Below are positions 8,879 through 20,006 of a DNA stretch of 64,000 bases, one piece after another. The translations under genes and the position numbers were made by a program. Source of the stretch: Vibrio navarrensis. Its GTDB lineage: Bacteria > Pseudomonadota > Gammaproteobacteria > Enterobacterales > Vibrionaceae. The notes below the pieces were generated by a model. It had not been told where the DNA came from, made no database searches, and saw nothing but the letters and a program-made list of their open reading frames with translations. The stretch covers positions 310,001 to 374,000 of the forward strand of contig NZ_CP065218.1 in the NCBI RefSeq assembly GCF_015767675.1, given 5' to 3'. Every line of letters starts with the position of its first letter. Position 1 is the first letter of the stretch.

Positions 8879-11248
8879 ATGCAAAAGAACACCCTCTGGT
8901 TCAATAGCCTATCCATGGAAGATGTCGATAAAGTCGGCGGTAAAAATGCTTCTCTTGGTGAAATGGTGTCTAACCTTGCCAATGCTGGCGTTTCTGTGCC
9001 CAACGGTTTTGCGACCACCTCTTACGCGTTCAACCAGTTCCTTGATTACGAAGGACTGGATGAGCGTATTCACCAACTGCTTGACGAACTGGATGTTGAC
9101 GACGTGGACGCGCTGCGTAAAACCGGTGCCATGATTCGTCAGTGGGTTTTAGAAGCCCCATTCCCAGCGGATCTCGAGCAAGATATCCGCAGCAACTACG
9201 CAGAGCTCACCGCGGGTAACGACGAGCTTTCTGTTGCTGTGCGCTCTTCCGCGACCGCAGAAGATTTGCCGGACGCTTCCTTTGCCGGCCAGCAAGAGAC
9301 GTTTCTTAACGTCAAAGGCATCGACGCTGTGCTGGAAGCGACCAAACACGTCTATGCATCACTGTTTAACGATCGCGCTATCTCTTACCGTGTGCACCAA
9401 GGTTTTGACCACCGTGGCATTTCGCTCTCAGCGGGCATTCAGCGCATGGTACGTTCAGACAAAGCCGCGTCCGGCGTCATGTTCACCCTTGATACCGAAT
9501 CCGGTTTTGACAAAGTGGTGTTCATCACTTCCGCTTGGGGCCTTGGCGAAATGGTAGTGCAAGGCGCGGTTAACCCAGACGAATTCTACGTGCACAAGCC
9601 GCTGCTTGAAGCGGGTCAAGCGCCCATCGTCAAGAAAACTTTTGGCTCGAAACTGAGCAAAATGATCTACGCCAACAGCCAAGTGATTGGCAAGCAGGTG
9701 GAAATTGTCGATACCACCGAGCAAGAGCGTAGCGAATTTTCCCTCGCCAATGATGAGATCATTGAGCTGGCGAAACAGGCGATGATCATCGAAAAACACT
9801 ATCAGCGTCCGATGGACATTGAGTGGGCCAAAGATGGTATCGACGGCAAGCTCTACATCGTGCAAGCTCGCCCTGAAACGGTCTGCTCGCAAAGCGAACA
9901 GAATGTGATCGAGCGCTACGAACTGAGCCACAAAGCCGAAGTGCTAGTGGAAGGTCGCGCGATTGGCCAGCGTATCGGCTCTGGTGTGGTTCGTTTGGTC
10001 GACTCACTCGATCAAATGTCACTGGTGCAAGAAGGCGACGTGCTGGTCACCGACATGACCGACCCAGATTGGGAACCGGTGATGAAAAAAGCGTCGGCGA
10101 TTGTCACCAACCGTGGTGGACGGACTTGCCACGCAGCCATCATCGCTCGTGAGCTTGGTATTCCAGCGATTGTCGGCTGTGGACACGCAACCAGCCAGCT
10201 GAAAGATGGCCAGCTCGTCACCGTATCTTGTGCTGAAGGCGAAACTGGCTATGTCTATCAAGGGCAGATCGAGTTCGCTGTGCGCCGTTCAACCGTTGAT
10301 GAGCTGCCTATGCTGCCCACCAAAGTGATGATGAACGTTGGCAACCCAGACCGAGCGTTCGATTTCGCTCAGATCCCTAACGAAGGGGTGGGTTTGGCAC
10401 GTTTGGAGTTCATCATCAATAAGATGATTGGCATCCACCCGAAAGCGCTGCTCAATTTTGATCAGCAAAGCGACAGTCTCAAAGGCGAGATCAGCCAGCG
10501 CATTCGCGGCTACCAAGATCCTATCGATTTCTACGTGAGCAAACTGACTGAAGGGATCGCCACCATCGCCGCGGCGTTCTGGCCAAAGCGCGTTATCGTG
10601 CGCATGTCCGATTTTAAATCGAACGAATACAGCAACCTTGTCGGCGGCAAAGGCTACGAACCACACGAAGAGAACCCGATGCTGGGCTTTCGTGGGGCAT
10701 CGCGTTACATCTCGCCACAGTTTGAAGACTGTTTCGAGCTGGAAACGCAAGCGATCAAACGCGTACGTGATGAAATGGGGCTGAAAAACGTCGAAATCAT
10801 GATCCCATTTGTGCGCACGCCAAGCGAAGCAGCTCAGGTCATTGACCTGCTCGCTAAGTTTGATCTGCGCCGTGGCGATCAAGGCCTGAAAGTGATCATG
10901 ATGTGTGAGTTACCATCAAACGCGGTGCTGGCGGATGAATTCCTCAAGTACTTTGACGGTTTCTCGATTGGCTCAAACGACATGACTCAGCTCACGCTCG
11001 GCCTCGACCGCGATTCAGGCGATGTCGCTCACCTGTTCGACGAGCGTAACCCTGCGGTGAAAGCGATGTTGAAAATGGCCATCGACGCAGCAACCAAAGC
11101 AGGCAAATACGTCGGCATTTGTGGCCAAGGCCCTTCGGATCACGAAGACTTTGCACAGTGGTTAATGGAACAAGGCATCAGCTCAGTGTCGCTCAACCCA
11201 GACACTGTGATTGATACTTGGCTTCAGCTTGGCAAAGCGAGCCAGTAA
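8879..11248 (+). CDS. ppsA: Phosphoenolpyruvate synthase (pyruvate, water dikinase)
   Basis: A 789-residue gluconeogenic enzyme converting pyruvate + ATP + water to PEP + AMP + Pi. It has an N-terminal ATP-grasp domain ([33 protein letters not shown]), a central phosphohistidine domain ([15 protein letters not shown], catalytic His about residue 418) and a C-terminal PEP-binding barrel with the catalytic cysteine in [10 protein letters not shown] chose ATG 8879 because GGAG lies 6-9 bases upstream; an ATG at 8861 would precede that site. A strong terminator follows. PpsR, encoded divergently, should phosphorylate the threonine in GGRTCH. Confidence 0.97.
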   Translation: MQKNTLWFNSLSMEDVDKVGGKNASLGEMVSNLANAGVSVPNGFATTSYAFNQFLDYEGLDERIHQLLDELDVDDVDALRKTGAMIRQWVLEAPFPADLEQDIRSNYAELTAGNDELSVAVRSSATAEDLPDASFAGQQETFLNVKGIDAVLEATKHVYASLFNDRAISYRVHQGFDHRGISLSAGIQRMVRSDKAASGVMFTLDTESGFDKVVFITSAWGLGEMVVQGAVNPDEFYVHKPLLEAGQAPIVKKTFGSKLSKMIYANSQVIGKQVEIVDTTEQERSEFSLANDEIIELAKQAMIIEKHYQRPMDIEWAKDGIDGKLYIVQARPETVCSQSEQNVIERYELSHKAEVLVEGRAIGQRIGSGVVRLVDSLDQMSLVQEGDVLVTDMTDPDWEPVMKKASAIVTNRGGRTCHAAIIARELGIPAIVGCGHATSQLKDGQLVTVSCAEGETGYVYQGQIEFAVRRSTVDELPMLPTKVMMNVGNPDRAFDFAQIPNEGVGLARLEFIINKMIGIHPKALLNFDQQSDSLKGEISQRIRGYQDPIDFYVSKLTEGIATIAAAFWPKRVIVRMSDFKSNEYSNLVGGKGYEPHEENPMLGFRGASRYISPQFEDCFELETQAIKRVRDEMGLKNVEIMIPFVRTPSEAAQVIDLLAKFDLRRGDQGLKVIMMCELPSNAVLADEFLKYFDGFSIGSNDMTQLTLGLDRDSGDVAHLFDERNPAVKAMLKMAIDAATKAGKYVGICGQGPSDHEDFAQWLMEQGISSVSLNPDTVIDTWLQLGKASQ

Positions 11249-11266
11249 TCCCTCTGCGATGGAAAC

Positions 11267-11295
11267 AAAAAAAGCGCTGTTCTTGGCGCTTTTTA
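11267..11295 (+). terminator. Rho-independent terminator of ppsA
   Basis: AAAAAGCGC and GCGCTTTTT arms around an 8-base loop, 20 bases after the ppsA stop. The A- and T-flanked stem could also end transcription arriving from the opposite strand. Confidence 0.85.
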
Positions 11296-11355
11296 TTTTC
11301 AGTCTGCAATGCATTTTTTTATCAGACTTCTTGTACCTTTAAGGCAACTGCGTTT

Positions 11356-11472
11356 CTAAAAACTCAGCAAACGCGCCACCCACGTCACTTCACCATGAGC
11401 AATCAAGTCAAAAATAGTAAAGAACAGGGCGCAAATCACCGCCAGTTTAAGCAACTTAATTCCAATCAGCAT
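11356..11472 (-). CDS. Possible small single-pass membrane protein (38 residues)
   Basis: ATG at 11472 with an AGGGGA ribosome binding site 6 bases upstream opens a 38-codon frame starting MLIGIKLLKLAVICALFF. About 17 hydrophobic residues form one likely membrane segment, followed by a short charged tail. I do not recognise it as a named small protein. It faces ppsA, uses ordinary codons and lies in an otherwise empty 310-bp gap, so the good ribosome site is the main argument for it. Confidence 0.45.
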   Translation of the reverse strand: MLIGIKLLKLAVICALFFTIFDLIAHGEVTWVARLLSF

Positions 11473-11561
11473 GGCTTTCCCCTTTATTGGCTAACGGCCA
11501 AGTGTAGCGCAAAAGAATCAGCAAGCCATCCGTTCTGCTCAATACTGGCGCATTGCTTTGC

Positions 11562-12740
11562 TTAGGCTGAAGCGGCGAAGTTGCCAAGGAGCGCGCCATA
11601 CAACTGCCTGTCACTCAGCACGCCGACCAGACGTTGCTGCTCCACCAGCAGAATCGGTTGTTTAGTACGCTGCTTAAGTTCAATCACTTCACGCATGCCG
11701 ATATCAGGCTCGACTGCAACGACGGTATGGTCATTGATATCGCCAAGGCCAACGCCCTCTTGATGCCAGTCCAGCAATTGGTGCGACGAATCAACCAGCG
11801 TTATCCCCTGCTTTTGCTGCTCCACCCACAGCGCTTGCTCATTACACACTTGCCAGCGCTGCGCTTGCTGTGTGAGCTCTTCCACTGGACGCATCAGAGA
11901 GCGCCCTTTCAGCACGTTAAGCGGATTGGTGTGAGCCACAAAATCGCGCACATATTGGTTTTCGGGTTGCAGCACTATCTGCTCAGGCTTCCCGTGTTGA
12001 ATCAATTGTCCAGACTCCATGATCGCAATGCGGTTGCCAATTTTCAGCGCTTCATCCAGATCGTGGCTAACAAATAAAATGGTCTTATTCAGCTGCTTTT
12101 GCAGTTGCAACAGCTCATCTTGCAGTTGGGCACGAATCAGCGGATCGAGCGCCGAAAACGGCTCATCCATCAATAGAATGTCGCTGTCCATAGCAAATGC
12201 ACGCGCCAAGCCAACCCGCTGCTGCATCCCGCCGGAAAGTTCATGGGGAAATTTGTCTTCCCATTCCGCCAGCCCAACCATCGCCAGTTGTTCACGCGCT
12301 TTTGCGCGGCGCACTTTTTTACTGATGCCTTGCATCTCCAAACCAAACGCCACGTTATCCAAAACGCTCAGCCACGGCATAAGGGCAAAAGTTTGAAACA
12401 CCATAGAAACGCGATGCGTGCGCAGATGACGCAGCGTTTCTTGGTCGCACGTGGCTAAATCCACCTGCCGCTCACCGTCTTTCACCAGCAAAGCACCACG
12501 TGACACCGGATTAAGCCCATTCACAGCGCGTAGCAAGCTCGATTTACCCGAGCCAGAAAGCCCCATCAACACGCAGATTTCGCCCTCTTTGACGCTCATG
12601 CTGACGCTGTTGACGCCCACCACTTGGCCGACTTCATCAATAATCTCTTGGCGTGATTTGCCTTGATCGAGCCTTTCAAACGCCAGTGCGGGGTCCGAAC
12701 CAAAAACCACATCCAGATCTTTAATCGTAATCGCATCCAT
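11562..12740 (-). CDS. choV: Choline/betaine ABC transporter ATP-binding protein
   Basis: A 392-residue ABC ATPase of the ProV/OpuAA type. Walker A is GLSGSGKSS, the signature LSGGMQQR and Walker B ILLMDEPFSALDP, followed by a C-terminal regulatory region with CBS-like sequence (ILLVEQQRLVGVLSDRQL). ATG 12740 is chosen because AGGAGG lies just upstream; an in-frame start at 12773 would overlap choW. It is the last gene of the betIBA-choXWV operon and energises uptake of choline for oxidation by BetA and BetB. Vibrio papers often call these genes proXWV. Confidence 0.93.
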   Translation of the reverse strand: MDAITIKDLDVVFGSDPALAFERLDQGKSRQEIIDEVGQVVGVNSVSMSVKEGEICVLMGLSGSGKSSLLRAVNGLNPVSRGALLVKDGERQVDLATCDQETLRHLRTHRVSMVFQTFALMPWLSVLDNVAFGLEMQGISKKVRRAKAREQLAMVGLAEWEDKFPHELSGGMQQRVGLARAFAMDSDILLMDEPFSALDPLIRAQLQDELLQLQKQLNKTILFVSHDLDEALKIGNRIAIMESGQLIQHGKPEQIVLQPENQYVRDFVAHTNPLNVLKGRSLMRPVEELTQQAQRWQVCNEQALWVEQQKQGITLVDSSHQLLDWHQEGVGLGDINDHTVVAVEPDIGMREVIELKQRTKQPILLVEQQRLVGVLSDRQLYGALLGNFAASA

Positions 12741-12742
12741 GG

Positions 12743-13585
12743 TTATGCCTCCTTTTGATTGGGGGTTTTGCATAAGCGATCAAGGATGATCGCCACCAGT
12801 ACAATCGCGAGGCCCGCTTCAAAGCCTTGTGAAATGTTCACCGTGTTCAGCGCGCGCACCACCGGCTTGCCGAGGCCATCAGCACCGACCAATGCAGCAA
12901 TCACCACCATAGAGAGCGACAACATGATGCACTGCGTGATGCCCGCCATGATGTTGGGCAGCGCCGCTGGCAGTTCGACTTTGAGCAGCAGTTTCATACG
13001 GCTGGCCCCAAACGCTTTGCCCGCTTCAATCAGCTCTTGCGGCACTTTAGTGATGCCTAAATAGGTCAAACGGATCGGCGCGGCGATGGCAAAAATGATG
13101 GTGGAGATCAAGCCCGGTACGATACCAAGACCAAACAGCACTAAGGTCGGGATCAGATAGACAAACGTTGGCACGGTTTGCATCAGGTCAAGGATTGGCC
13201 GCAGCAAGGTGTAAAGCCAAGGACGATGCGCCGCCATGATGCCAAGGGGTACGCCAATTAATACGGAAATCGTTGTCGCGGCAAAGACCAAGACAAAGGT
13301 TTCCAGCATTTCTTGCCAATAACCGAGGTTAAGGATCAGTAGCAAAGCAGCAACCACAAACAGCACCAAAGGCAGGCTGCGATGCAGCAGCCACGCCAAT
13401 AAGGCGGTGATGACTATCGGTAGCGCCGGTGGCATCCACTTAAAAATATCCACCACAAACAGGATAACCGTTTCTAGAAAGTAGGAGATGGCGTCAAAAA
13501 CGCCGGCGGCGTTTAAGGTTAACCAGTCAACCCCCGTCTCCATCCATTGACCCAGAGGGATTTTGTTGTCAGTAATAAAATTCAC
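12743..13585 (-). CDS. choW: Choline/betaine ABC transporter permease
   Basis: A BPD_transp_1 inner-membrane permease of about 280 residues. Hydrophobic segments begin near residue 25, and the EAA-type loop reads LIEAGKAFGASRMKLLLKVELP with the usual glycine; the permease core contains DLMQTVPTFVYLIP, typical of ProW/ChoW. The start is uncertain: GTG at 13585 gives the N-terminus NFITDNKIPLGQW seen in relatives, while TTG at 13624 would extend it by 13 residues. It sits between choX and choV in the same operon. Confidence 0.92.
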   Translation of the reverse strand: MNFITDNKIPLGQWMETGVDWLTLNAAGVFDAISYFLETVILFVVDIFKWMPPALPIVITALLAWLLHRSLPLVLFVVAALLLILNLGYWQEMLETFVLVFAATTISVLIGVPLGIMAAHRPWLYTLLRPILDLMQTVPTFVYLIPTLVLFGLGIVPGLISTIIFAIAAPIRLTYLGITKVPQELIEAGKAFGASRMKLLLKVELPAALPNIMAGITQCIMLSLSMVVIAALVGADGLGKPVVRALNTVNISQGFEAGLAIVLVAIILDRLCKTPNQKEA

Positions 13586-13629
13586 AATTAAGCCTTTGTT
13601 ATTTAATCGAAACAGGACAAGCAACGCGC

Positions 13630-14571
13630 TTACGCGTTGCTATCGAGGTAGTGCATAACCGCTTGCACGGCGTCTTCGCCTTGCAGGGTTTTCACCCCTT
13701 TTAACCAGCGCTGCAGCTCGTTTGGATTGGCTTTTAGCCATTGCTGCGCCGCCACCGCCGGTTTCTGCTTCTTGTTGAGGATCGCTTCCATCAACTGGTT
13801 TTCCATCTCCAGACTAAATTGCAAGTTTTGCAGCAGTTGACCAACGTTTGGGCACTGCGCTAGGTAGTTTGCACGCACATTGGTGTACACATTGGCACCG
13901 CCGTAATTCGGCCCGAAATAGTCATCGCCACCAGCCAGATATTCCATCTCAACATTGCTGTTCATCGGGTGAGGTGCCCAGCCTAAATAGACAATCCACT
14001 GTTGACGACGTGCGGCGCGAGAGACTTGTGATACCATGCCCGCTTCGCTCGATTCCACTAGACGAAACGTTTTTAAATCAAAGGCATTGGCATCAATCAT
14101 CGATTGGATCAAGCGGTTGCCATCGTTGCCCGGTTCGATACCGTAGATGCGAGATTTGAACTTGTCGGCGTGCTTGGCGAGATCGGCGAAGTTTGTCACG
14201 CCCGCATCATAAACGTACTTCGGCACAGCTAAGGTGTATTTGGCCCCTTGCAGGTTAGCGCGTACCGTTTCGACCGTCCCCGCTTGGCGGTACTTGGCGA
14301 TGTCGCCTTCCATCGTCGGCATCCAGTTACCGAGAAACACGTCGATGTCGCCGTTGGCCATTGAAGAGTAAGTCACCGGAACCGAAAGAAGATCGGTTTT
14401 CGTCTCATAGCCGAGACCTTTAAGCAGCTCTGAGGTAACAGCGGTGGTGGCGGTGATATCGGTCCAACCCACATCGGCAAAGCGCACCGTCTGACAACTG
14501 TTGGCGTAGCTGTTGGCGGCAAAAAGCGTGAGAGCGGTGGTGGTGAGTAGTTTTGTCGTCATAGACATCAT
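13630..14571 (-). CDS. choX: Choline ABC transporter periplasmic substrate-binding protein
   Basis: A 313-residue OpuAC/ProX-type binding protein with a signal peptide (about residues 1-23, ending at SYAN). The mature part begins SCQTVRFADVGWTDI, typical of choline-binding ChoX. It delivers choline to ChoW/ChoV for conversion to betaine. It follows betA by 66 bases on the same strand. The sequence cannot prove choline versus betaine specificity; operon membership with betAB favours choline. Confidence 0.92.
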   Translation of the reverse strand: MMSMTTKLLTTTALTLFAANSYANSCQTVRFADVGWTDITATTAVTSELLKGLGYETKTDLLSVPVTYSSMANGDIDVFLGNWMPTMEGDIAKYRQAGTVETVRANLQGAKYTLAVPKYVYDAGVTNFADLAKHADKFKSRIYGIEPGNDGNRLIQSMIDANAFDLKTFRLVESSEAGMVSQVSRAARRQQWIVYLGWAPHPMNSNVEMEYLAGGDDYFGPNYGGANVYTNVRANYLAQCPNVGQLLQNLQFSLEMENQLMEAILNKKQKPAVAAQQWLKANPNELQRWLKGVKTLQGEDAVQAVMHYLDSNA

Positions 14572-14637
14572 CGATTCCTTATCGTTTTTCTGACTTTTTC
14601 ATTATTAAATGTTATTTGTTGATGATTTCGCGCATCG

Positions 14638-16338
14638 CTATGGCGCGTGTTGTAACGCTCTTTTCGGTGGATGCATTCGTTGGCTCTCTTGCCAATTCGG
14701 CGCGAGCCATACCGGGACATTTCCTGCTTCGAGCAGGGCTTTATCTAAAATCATGTCCGCAGCCCGCTCAGCGACCATAATGGTTGGCGCATTGAGGTTG
14801 CCATTGGGAATAGTGGGAAAGACTGACGAATCGACCACGCGCAATGCACTTAGGCCACGCACTCGACACTGTTCATCCAGCACCGCCATCGGATCATCGT
14901 CCGCGCCCATTTTGCAACTGCAAGACGGGTGATAGGCACTTTCCACATTTTCGCGCACCCAGTGATCGATCGCGTCATCGCTGACCACGTCCTCGCCAGG
15001 CTGAATCTCTTCACCGCGATAGGCATCGAGCGCTGGCTGAGCAAGAATTTCGCGAGTTAGGCGGATGCAGTCTCGCCAATCTTGGCGATCTTGCTCGGTC
15101 GAAATGTAGTTAAACTCAATCTTGGGTTTGTTGTTTGGATCTGCCGAGATGATTTCGACACTGCCACGGCTTTGCGGTTTGTTCGGGCCAACATGCACCT
15201 GAAAGCCATGACCAGCAAAGGCTGCACGTCCATCGTAGCGCATCGCCGCAGGCAAAAAGTGATACTGAATGTTTGGCCACTTCAGCCCTTTGCGTGAGCG
15301 AATAAAGGCGCAAGATTCAAAATGGTTGGTCGCACCCAACCCTTTGCGGGTCAGAATCCATTGCGCGCCAATAAGCCCTTTGCTAACTAAGCCAAGTTTG
15401 CTATTGAGGGTAATGGGCTCCTTGCAGTGATATTGAAAGTACACTTCCAGATGATCCTGCAAATTGCACCCCACACCGGGCAAATCATGCACCAAGGGCA
15501 CCTTGGCACGCTCAAGTACCGCTTTCGGGCCGATGCCAGAAAGTTGCAGCAATTGCACCGAGCCAATGGGGCCTGCGCTCAAAATCACTTCATTGCGCGC
15601 AAGGCACTGTGAGGTTTTGCCCGATTTCTCAAACACAACACCGACAGCACGTTTGTTCTCCAGCAGCACTTTTTGCGCGTTAACGCCTTTGATCAGAGTG
15701 AAATTGGCTCGCTTTTTCGCTCGGCTTAAGTACGCGTTAGAGGTGGAAGCACGAACGCCATTTTTCACCGTCATGTGCATCGGTCCAAAGCCTTCTTGCT
15801 GGTAGCCGTTGTAATCCGATGTTTGCGGATAGCCCGCTTCAGCGCCTGCATCAATAAAGGCTTGATAGAGCGGGTTGAGCGTCATCTCGTTGCCTGCGCA
15901 GGTGCCAAGTGGCCCCTCCCCGCCGCGATACTGATCCGCGCCGCCAATCCAAGCTTCGGCGCGGCGAAAATAAGGCAAGCAGGCTTGATAGTTCCAACCG
16001 GCCGCGCCCTGCGCTTCCCACTCATCAAAATCGCAAGCATGGCCACGTACATACACCATGCCGTTGATGGAAGAACTGCCGCCGAGCACTTTGCCTCGCG
16101 GGCAATGCAGTTGCCGCCCAGACAGGCCAGACTCCGCGACCGTTTCATATTGCCAAGCGTATTTCTCGCTGTTCATCGGATAAGACAGCGCGGTGGGCAT
16201 CTGAATGAAAATGCTGTTATCAGAGCCGCCCGCTTCCAAAAGCAGCACTTGATGTTCACCACTTTCCGACAGCCTATCGGCCAATACGCAGCCGGCCGAT
16301 CCCGCACCGACGATGATGTAATCGTAGTGTTGTTGCAT
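14638..16338 (-). CDS. betA: Choline dehydrogenase
   Basis: A 566-residue GMC-family flavoprotein that oxidises choline to betaine aldehyde at the membrane. The N-terminus has the FAD fold ([21 protein letters not shown]), and GMC signatures [14 protein letters not shown] and [18 protein letters not shown] are present. The catalytic His is in [10 protein letters not shown], and the C-terminal FAD-contact region is [16 protein letters not shown]. Length is right for BetA. It lies between betB and choX in the bet operon. Confidence 0.97.
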   Translation of the reverse strand: MQQHYDYIIVGAGSAGCVLADRLSESGEHQVLLLEAGGSDNSIFIQMPTALSYPMNSEKYAWQYETVAESGLSGRQLHCPRGKVLGGSSSINGMVYVRGHACDFDEWEAQGAAGWNYQACLPYFRRAEAWIGGADQYRGGEGPLGTCAGNEMTLNPLYQAFIDAGAEAGYPQTSDYNGYQQEGFGPMHMTVKNGVRASTSNAYLSRAKKRANFTLIKGVNAQKVLLENKRAVGVVFEKSGKTSQCLARNEVILSAGPIGSVQLLQLSGIGPKAVLERAKVPLVHDLPGVGCNLQDHLEVYFQYHCKEPITLNSKLGLVSKGLIGAQWILTRKGLGATNHFESCAFIRSRKGLKWPNIQYHFLPAAMRYDGRAAFAGHGFQVHVGPNKPQSRGSVEIISADPNNKPKIEFNYISTEQDRQDWRDCIRLTREILAQPALDAYRGEEIQPGEDVVSDDAIDHWVRENVESAYHPSCSCKMGADDDPMAVLDEQCRVRGLSALRVVDSSVFPTIPNGNLNAPTIMVAERAADMILDKALLEAGNVPVWLAPNWQESQRMHPPKRALQHAP

Positions 16339-16360
16339 GGTTTTCTCTCTTATTTGCTGA

Positions 16361-17824
16361 TTATTGGTACGGGCCGACGAAATCGCCCATCTCGACTAAT
16401 ACGCTTTTGGTTTGCGTGTAGTGACGCAGCGTTTCCGGGCCGTTTTCACGCCCAATCCCAGAGTGTTTGTAACCGCCAACCGGCATTTCAGCGGGCGAGT
16501 CTCCCCAGGAGTTGATCCAGCAGATCCCGGCTTGCAACTGATGAATCACTCGATGTGCTCGGCCAAGATTCTGGGTAAATACCCCCGCCGCCAAGCCATA
16601 ATCACTGCGATTGGCGCGGGCAATGACCTCTTCTTCCGTGCGAAATTTCAAAACCGACATTACCGGGCCAAATATCTCCCGCTGCACGTGGGCCATCTCG
16701 TCTTGGCAGTCGATAAACACGGTTGGCGCAACAAAATTGCCTTTATCCAAACCGTTTTCCATCAGCCGTTCGCCGCCTGTGAGTAAGGTTGCGCCGCTCT
16801 GTTTCGCGCTTTCAATCGCCGCCATCACTTTATTCAGATGCTCGCCGGAGATCAGCGCGCCAATTTGCGTCTCCATATTCATCGGATCGCCGACACGCAA
16901 ACGCTCGGTGCGCGTTTTCAACTGAGCAACAAAATCATCATAGAGCGACTCATGAACAAACACGCGTGTGCCGTGGGTACACACTTCCCCTTGGGTGTAG
17001 AAGTTGGCCACCATCGCCGCTGAGACAGCCTGTTCGAGCTTAGCGTCCTCAAAAATGATCAGGGGTGATTTGCCGCCGAGCTCCATCGTCACCGATTTCA
17101 GTGTCTTGGCGCTATCGGCCATCACGGCTCTGCCGGTAGTTGATTCACCCGTAAAGGAGACTTTGGCGATATCAGGATGGGCAGTGAGCATTTGCCCGAC
17201 ACGATAGTCGCCTTGAATTACGTTAAACACGCCATCTGGCAGGCCTGCTTGGGTAAATATTTCCGCCAGTTTCAGTGCCGAAAGTGGCGTTTCTTCGGAG
17301 GGTTTGAAAATCATCACGTTGCCTGCGGCAAGCGCTGGGGCCGATTTCCACATCGCAATCTGGATTGGGTAGTTCCAGGCACCAATGCCAGCGCAAATGC
17401 CGAGCGGCTCACGGCGAGTGTAGTAAAACTGATTGGCACTGAGTGACTGCTGCTCACCTTGCAGTGACACGGCCAGCCCCGCGTAGTATTCAATCACGTC
17501 GGCGCCGGTAGCAATGTCCACGGCAATCGCTTCTTGCAGCGGCTTACCGCTATCCAGTACTTCCAGTTTCGCCAGTGCGTCGTTGTGCTCACGCAGCAGT
17601 GCCACCGCTCGGTGCAAAATTCGGCAACGCTCTTGCACCGACATCGCCGACCAAATGGCAAAACCGCTTTTGGCGGCGGCGATCGCTTGCTCAAGATCGT
17701 CAGAAGTAGCCTGAGCGACGCGTGCCAGCGGTTCGCCCGTGGCCGGGTTGTAGGTGGTAAAATACTCGCTGGCTTCACGAGTTACGGCTTTACCGCCAAT
17801 GTAATGTGATTTGTTATCCATCAT
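16361..17824 (-). CDS. betB: Betaine aldehyde dehydrogenase
   Basis: A 487-residue NAD(P)-dependent aldehyde dehydrogenase converting betaine aldehyde to glycine betaine. The catalytic glutamate lies in [10 protein letters not shown] and the catalytic cysteine in [11 protein letters not shown]. Other ALDH marks include [20 protein letters not shown] and [15 protein letters not shown]. It overlaps the end of betI by 11 bases, so translation is coupled; betA follows 22 bases downstream. Confidence 0.97.
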   Translation of the reverse strand: MMDNKSHYIGGKAVTREASEYFTTYNPATGEPLARVAQATSDDLEQAIAAAKSGFAIWSAMSVQERCRILHRAVALLREHNDALAKLEVLDSGKPLQEAIAVDIATGADVIEYYAGLAVSLQGEQQSLSANQFYYTRREPLGICAGIGAWNYPIQIAMWKSAPALAAGNVMIFKPSEETPLSALKLAEIFTQAGLPDGVFNVIQGDYRVGQMLTAHPDIAKVSFTGESTTGRAVMADSAKTLKSVTMELGGKSPLIIFEDAKLEQAVSAAMVANFYTQGEVCTHGTRVFVHESLYDDFVAQLKTRTERLRVGDPMNMETQIGALISGEHLNKVMAAIESAKQSGATLLTGGERLMENGLDKGNFVAPTVFIDCQDEMAHVQREIFGPVMSVLKFRTEEEVIARANRSDYGLAAGVFTQNLGRAHRVIHQLQAGICWINSWGDSPAEMPVGGYKHSGIGRENGPETLRHYTQTKSVLVEMGDFVGPYQ

Positions 17825-18437
17825 GAAGGTCTGACTCGTCGTTATTGTTTGTATAAAAAGTGAGTTGCTTGTCCAAATAATCGTTAATGATCACTTTGGC
17901 GGTTTCGCCACTGATCCCATCGGGGTTGAGCGCCCCGCGTAACCAAATACCATCAATCAATGCCGCAATGCCGTGGGCGACCAGTTCCGCTTGATCGCGA
18001 TTGAGCAGCGCTTTCAGTTCATGTTTGAGATGAGAGATCAAGCGCTTCTCATTGACTCGTTGCAGCCGCTTTAGCTGCTCGTCGTGCATGGAATAAGACC
18101 AAAACGCCAACCACGTTTTGGCCACTTTGTTTTCCACTTGGTAGCCGGAAAAGTTTCCGTCGATGATGGCGTTGATCCTTTGGTGGTAGGCCTGTTTGGG
18201 TAGTGCGGCTAAACGCTCCACCACAGTGCGCGATAACTGACGGAGGATCTCCCGCATGGTCTCTTCCAACAAACCGTGCTTGCCACCGAAGTAGTGATTA
18301 ATGATGCCTGTCGATACGCCCGCCTCTTTGCTAATCAGGGCAATACTGGCGGCGTGCAGACCCACGCGATCAATCACCGTCATGGTCGCATTCACCAGTT
18401 GCGGCTTACGTATTTGCGGCATCCCAACCTTCGGCAT
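17814..18437 (-). CDS. betI: BetI, TetR-family repressor of the choline operon
   Basis: A 207-residue TetR-type repressor whose HTH reads [22 protein letters not shown] at about residues 39-60, matching BetI. It represses the bet genes, and choline relieves the repression. ATG 18437 has AGGAG just upstream. It is the first gene of betIBA-choXWV and is divergent from proVWX; an inverted repeat sits 17 bases before its start. Confidence 0.96.
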   Translation of the reverse strand: MPKVGMPQIRKPQLVNATMTVIDRVGLHAASIALISKEAGVSTGIINHYFGGKHGLLEETMREILRQLSRTVVERLAALPKQAYHQRINAIIDGNFSGYQVENKVAKTWLAFWSYSMHDEQLKRLQRVNEKRLISHLKHELKALLNRDQAELVAHGIAALIDGIWLRGALNPDGISGETAKVIINDYLDKQLTFYTNNNDESDLHDG

Positions 18438-18453
18438 TTTGGCTCCTGATGTT

Positions 18454-18480
18454 TTTAATTGAACGTGCAGTTAAATTAAA
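18454..18480. promoter_or_regulatory. Likely BetI operator
   Basis: Inverted repeat TTTAATTGAAC (18454-18464) and GTTAAATTAAA (18470-18480) with a 5-base spacer; arms match at 10 of 11 positions. Its place just upstream of betI fits autoregulation. Operator identity is inferred from symmetry and position. Confidence 0.55.
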
Positions 18481-18813
18481 ATGCCACATTATTTATTCGT
18501 GTACAAATGTTTATTTTAAAAATAGCTCGCATAGATCCTCATAAAGAGAAGCGATAAAACCTTCGGTGATGGCCTAAACCTCATTTGCATTGCTCAACAA
18601 AACATCACATAAGTCGCCATGAAACACACCAACTGATGAAAACAGAAGCAAAAAACTGATATTTAACCAGTAATTACAGGCAATCTCTGTCAGAAAAGCG
18701 TGGCGCAATTTCGACTTAAACTAAGCGTACTCAGGTTTAAGATTGAAAAAAAACCAATATTTAATTAGAGTACTAAATGTTATATCTCTAAATAACAACA
18801 CAAGGAAAAAACT
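18481..18813. other. Intergenic region between betI and proV
   Basis: About 330 bp, AT-rich, containing the divergent promoters of the bet operon and proVWX. I see no gene or clear further palindrome in it. proV is preceded by an AAGGAAAAA ribosome site. Osmotic and quorum regulators are known to act on this kind of locus in vibrios, but no binding site can be assigned by eye. Confidence 0.4.
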
Positions 18814-20001
18814 ATGAACCCCATACTGGAAACCCGAGGCCTGTTTAAGGTATTCGGGGAGCAACCAGAGCAGGCCTTTACCCTGCTAGAGAAGGGTGTC
18901 GACAAGGACGGCATTTTGCAAAAGACAGGATTGACCATCGGCGTCAATGATGTGTCACTGTCGATTCAAGCCGGAGAAATTTTTGTCATTATGGGACTGT
19001 CTGGTTCTGGCAAGTCCACTCTCGTTCGCTTACTCAATCGCTTGATTGAGCCCACCAAGGGCAGCGTATTGCTTAAGGGCAAAGATATCGCCCACATTTC
19101 TGAGCAAGAACTGCGCGAGGTGCGCCGCAAACACATCTCCATGGTGTTTCAAAACTTCGCTTTAATGCCGCATATGACGGTGCTGGAAAACGCTGCCTTC
19201 GGTTTAGAGCTGGCAGGCATGGCCGTCGATGAGCGAGAAAGCACGGCGCTTGCCGCGCTCAACCGCGTCGGACTGGACGCCTACGCAAAGGCGTTTCCCG
19301 ATGAGCTTTCCGGTGGAATGAAACAGCGCGTCGGTCTGGCACGTGCACTGGCGTGTGACCCCGATATCTTATTGATGGATGAAGCATTTTCAGCGCTTGA
19401 TCCTTTGATCCGCGCCGAAATGCAAGACGAACTTTTGCGCCTGCAAAACGACGATAAACGCACCATCGTATTTATCTCTCACGATCTGGATGAAGCGATG
19501 CGCATCGGTGATCGCATCGCCATCATGCAGCATGGGGATGTGGTGCAAGTCGGCACTCCCGATGAGATCCTCAACCGTCCTGCCAACGACTACGTGGCTG
19601 CCTTCTTTCGTGGCGTCAATGTGGCGAGCGTATTAACCGCCAAAGACATTGCGCGGAAAAAACCGGTGGCGGTGTTTAAGAAAAGTGAGCACGACGGCCC
19701 AAGATCCGCCATGCAGATATTGCTCGAGCAGGACAGCGATTACGGCATCGTGATTGATAAATCCAACCGCTATTCCGGTGTGGTTTCGCTCGACTCGCTG
19801 CGCCTTGCGCACAAAGAACAGCGCTCTTTGAGTAGCGCGCAGCTGCCAGATGCCATCACACTCATGCCCGAACAGTCAGTCAACGACATCTTGGGCCATG
19901 TGGCCGGAGTGCCTTACGCCGTTCCCGTTGTCGATGAGCAAGGGCAGTATTTTGGTGTGGTCACCAAATCACGGCTGCTGCAAACCCTAGACAAGGAGTA
20001 G
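18814..20001 (+). CDS. proV: Glycine betaine/proline ABC transporter ATP-binding protein
   Basis: A 395-residue ProV. It begins [20 protein letters not shown] and has Walker [10 protein letters not shown], signature LSGGMKQR, Walker [14 protein letters not shown] and two C-terminal CBS domains (about residues 275-395). It resembles E. coli ProV closely, including the [19 protein letters not shown] segment, and more closely than the choV copy here does. It starts the proVWX operon; proW follows after 5 bases. Confidence 0.96.
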   Translation: MNPILETRGLFKVFGEQPEQAFTLLEKGVDKDGILQKTGLTIGVNDVSLSIQAGEIFVIMGLSGSGKSTLVRLLNRLIEPTKGSVLLKGKDIAHISEQELREVRRKHISMVFQNFALMPHMTVLENAAFGLELAGMAVDERESTALAALNRVGLDAYAKAFPDELSGGMKQRVGLARALACDPDILLMDEAFSALDPLIRAEMQDELLRLQNDDKRTIVFISHDLDEAMRIGDRIAIMQHGDVVQVGTPDEILNRPANDYVAAFFRGVNVASVLTAKDIARKKPVAVFKKSEHDGPRSAMQILLEQDSDYGIVIDKSNRYSGVVSLDSLRLAHKEQRSLSSAQLPDAITLMPEQSVNDILGHVAGVPYAVPVVDEQGQYFGVVTKSRLLQTLDKE

Positions 20002-20006
20002 TAACT

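Noticed and set aside
15775..16515. 246-codon plus-strand open frame over betA/betB
   Set aside because: Antisense to betA and betB, both unmistakable; no family resemblance.
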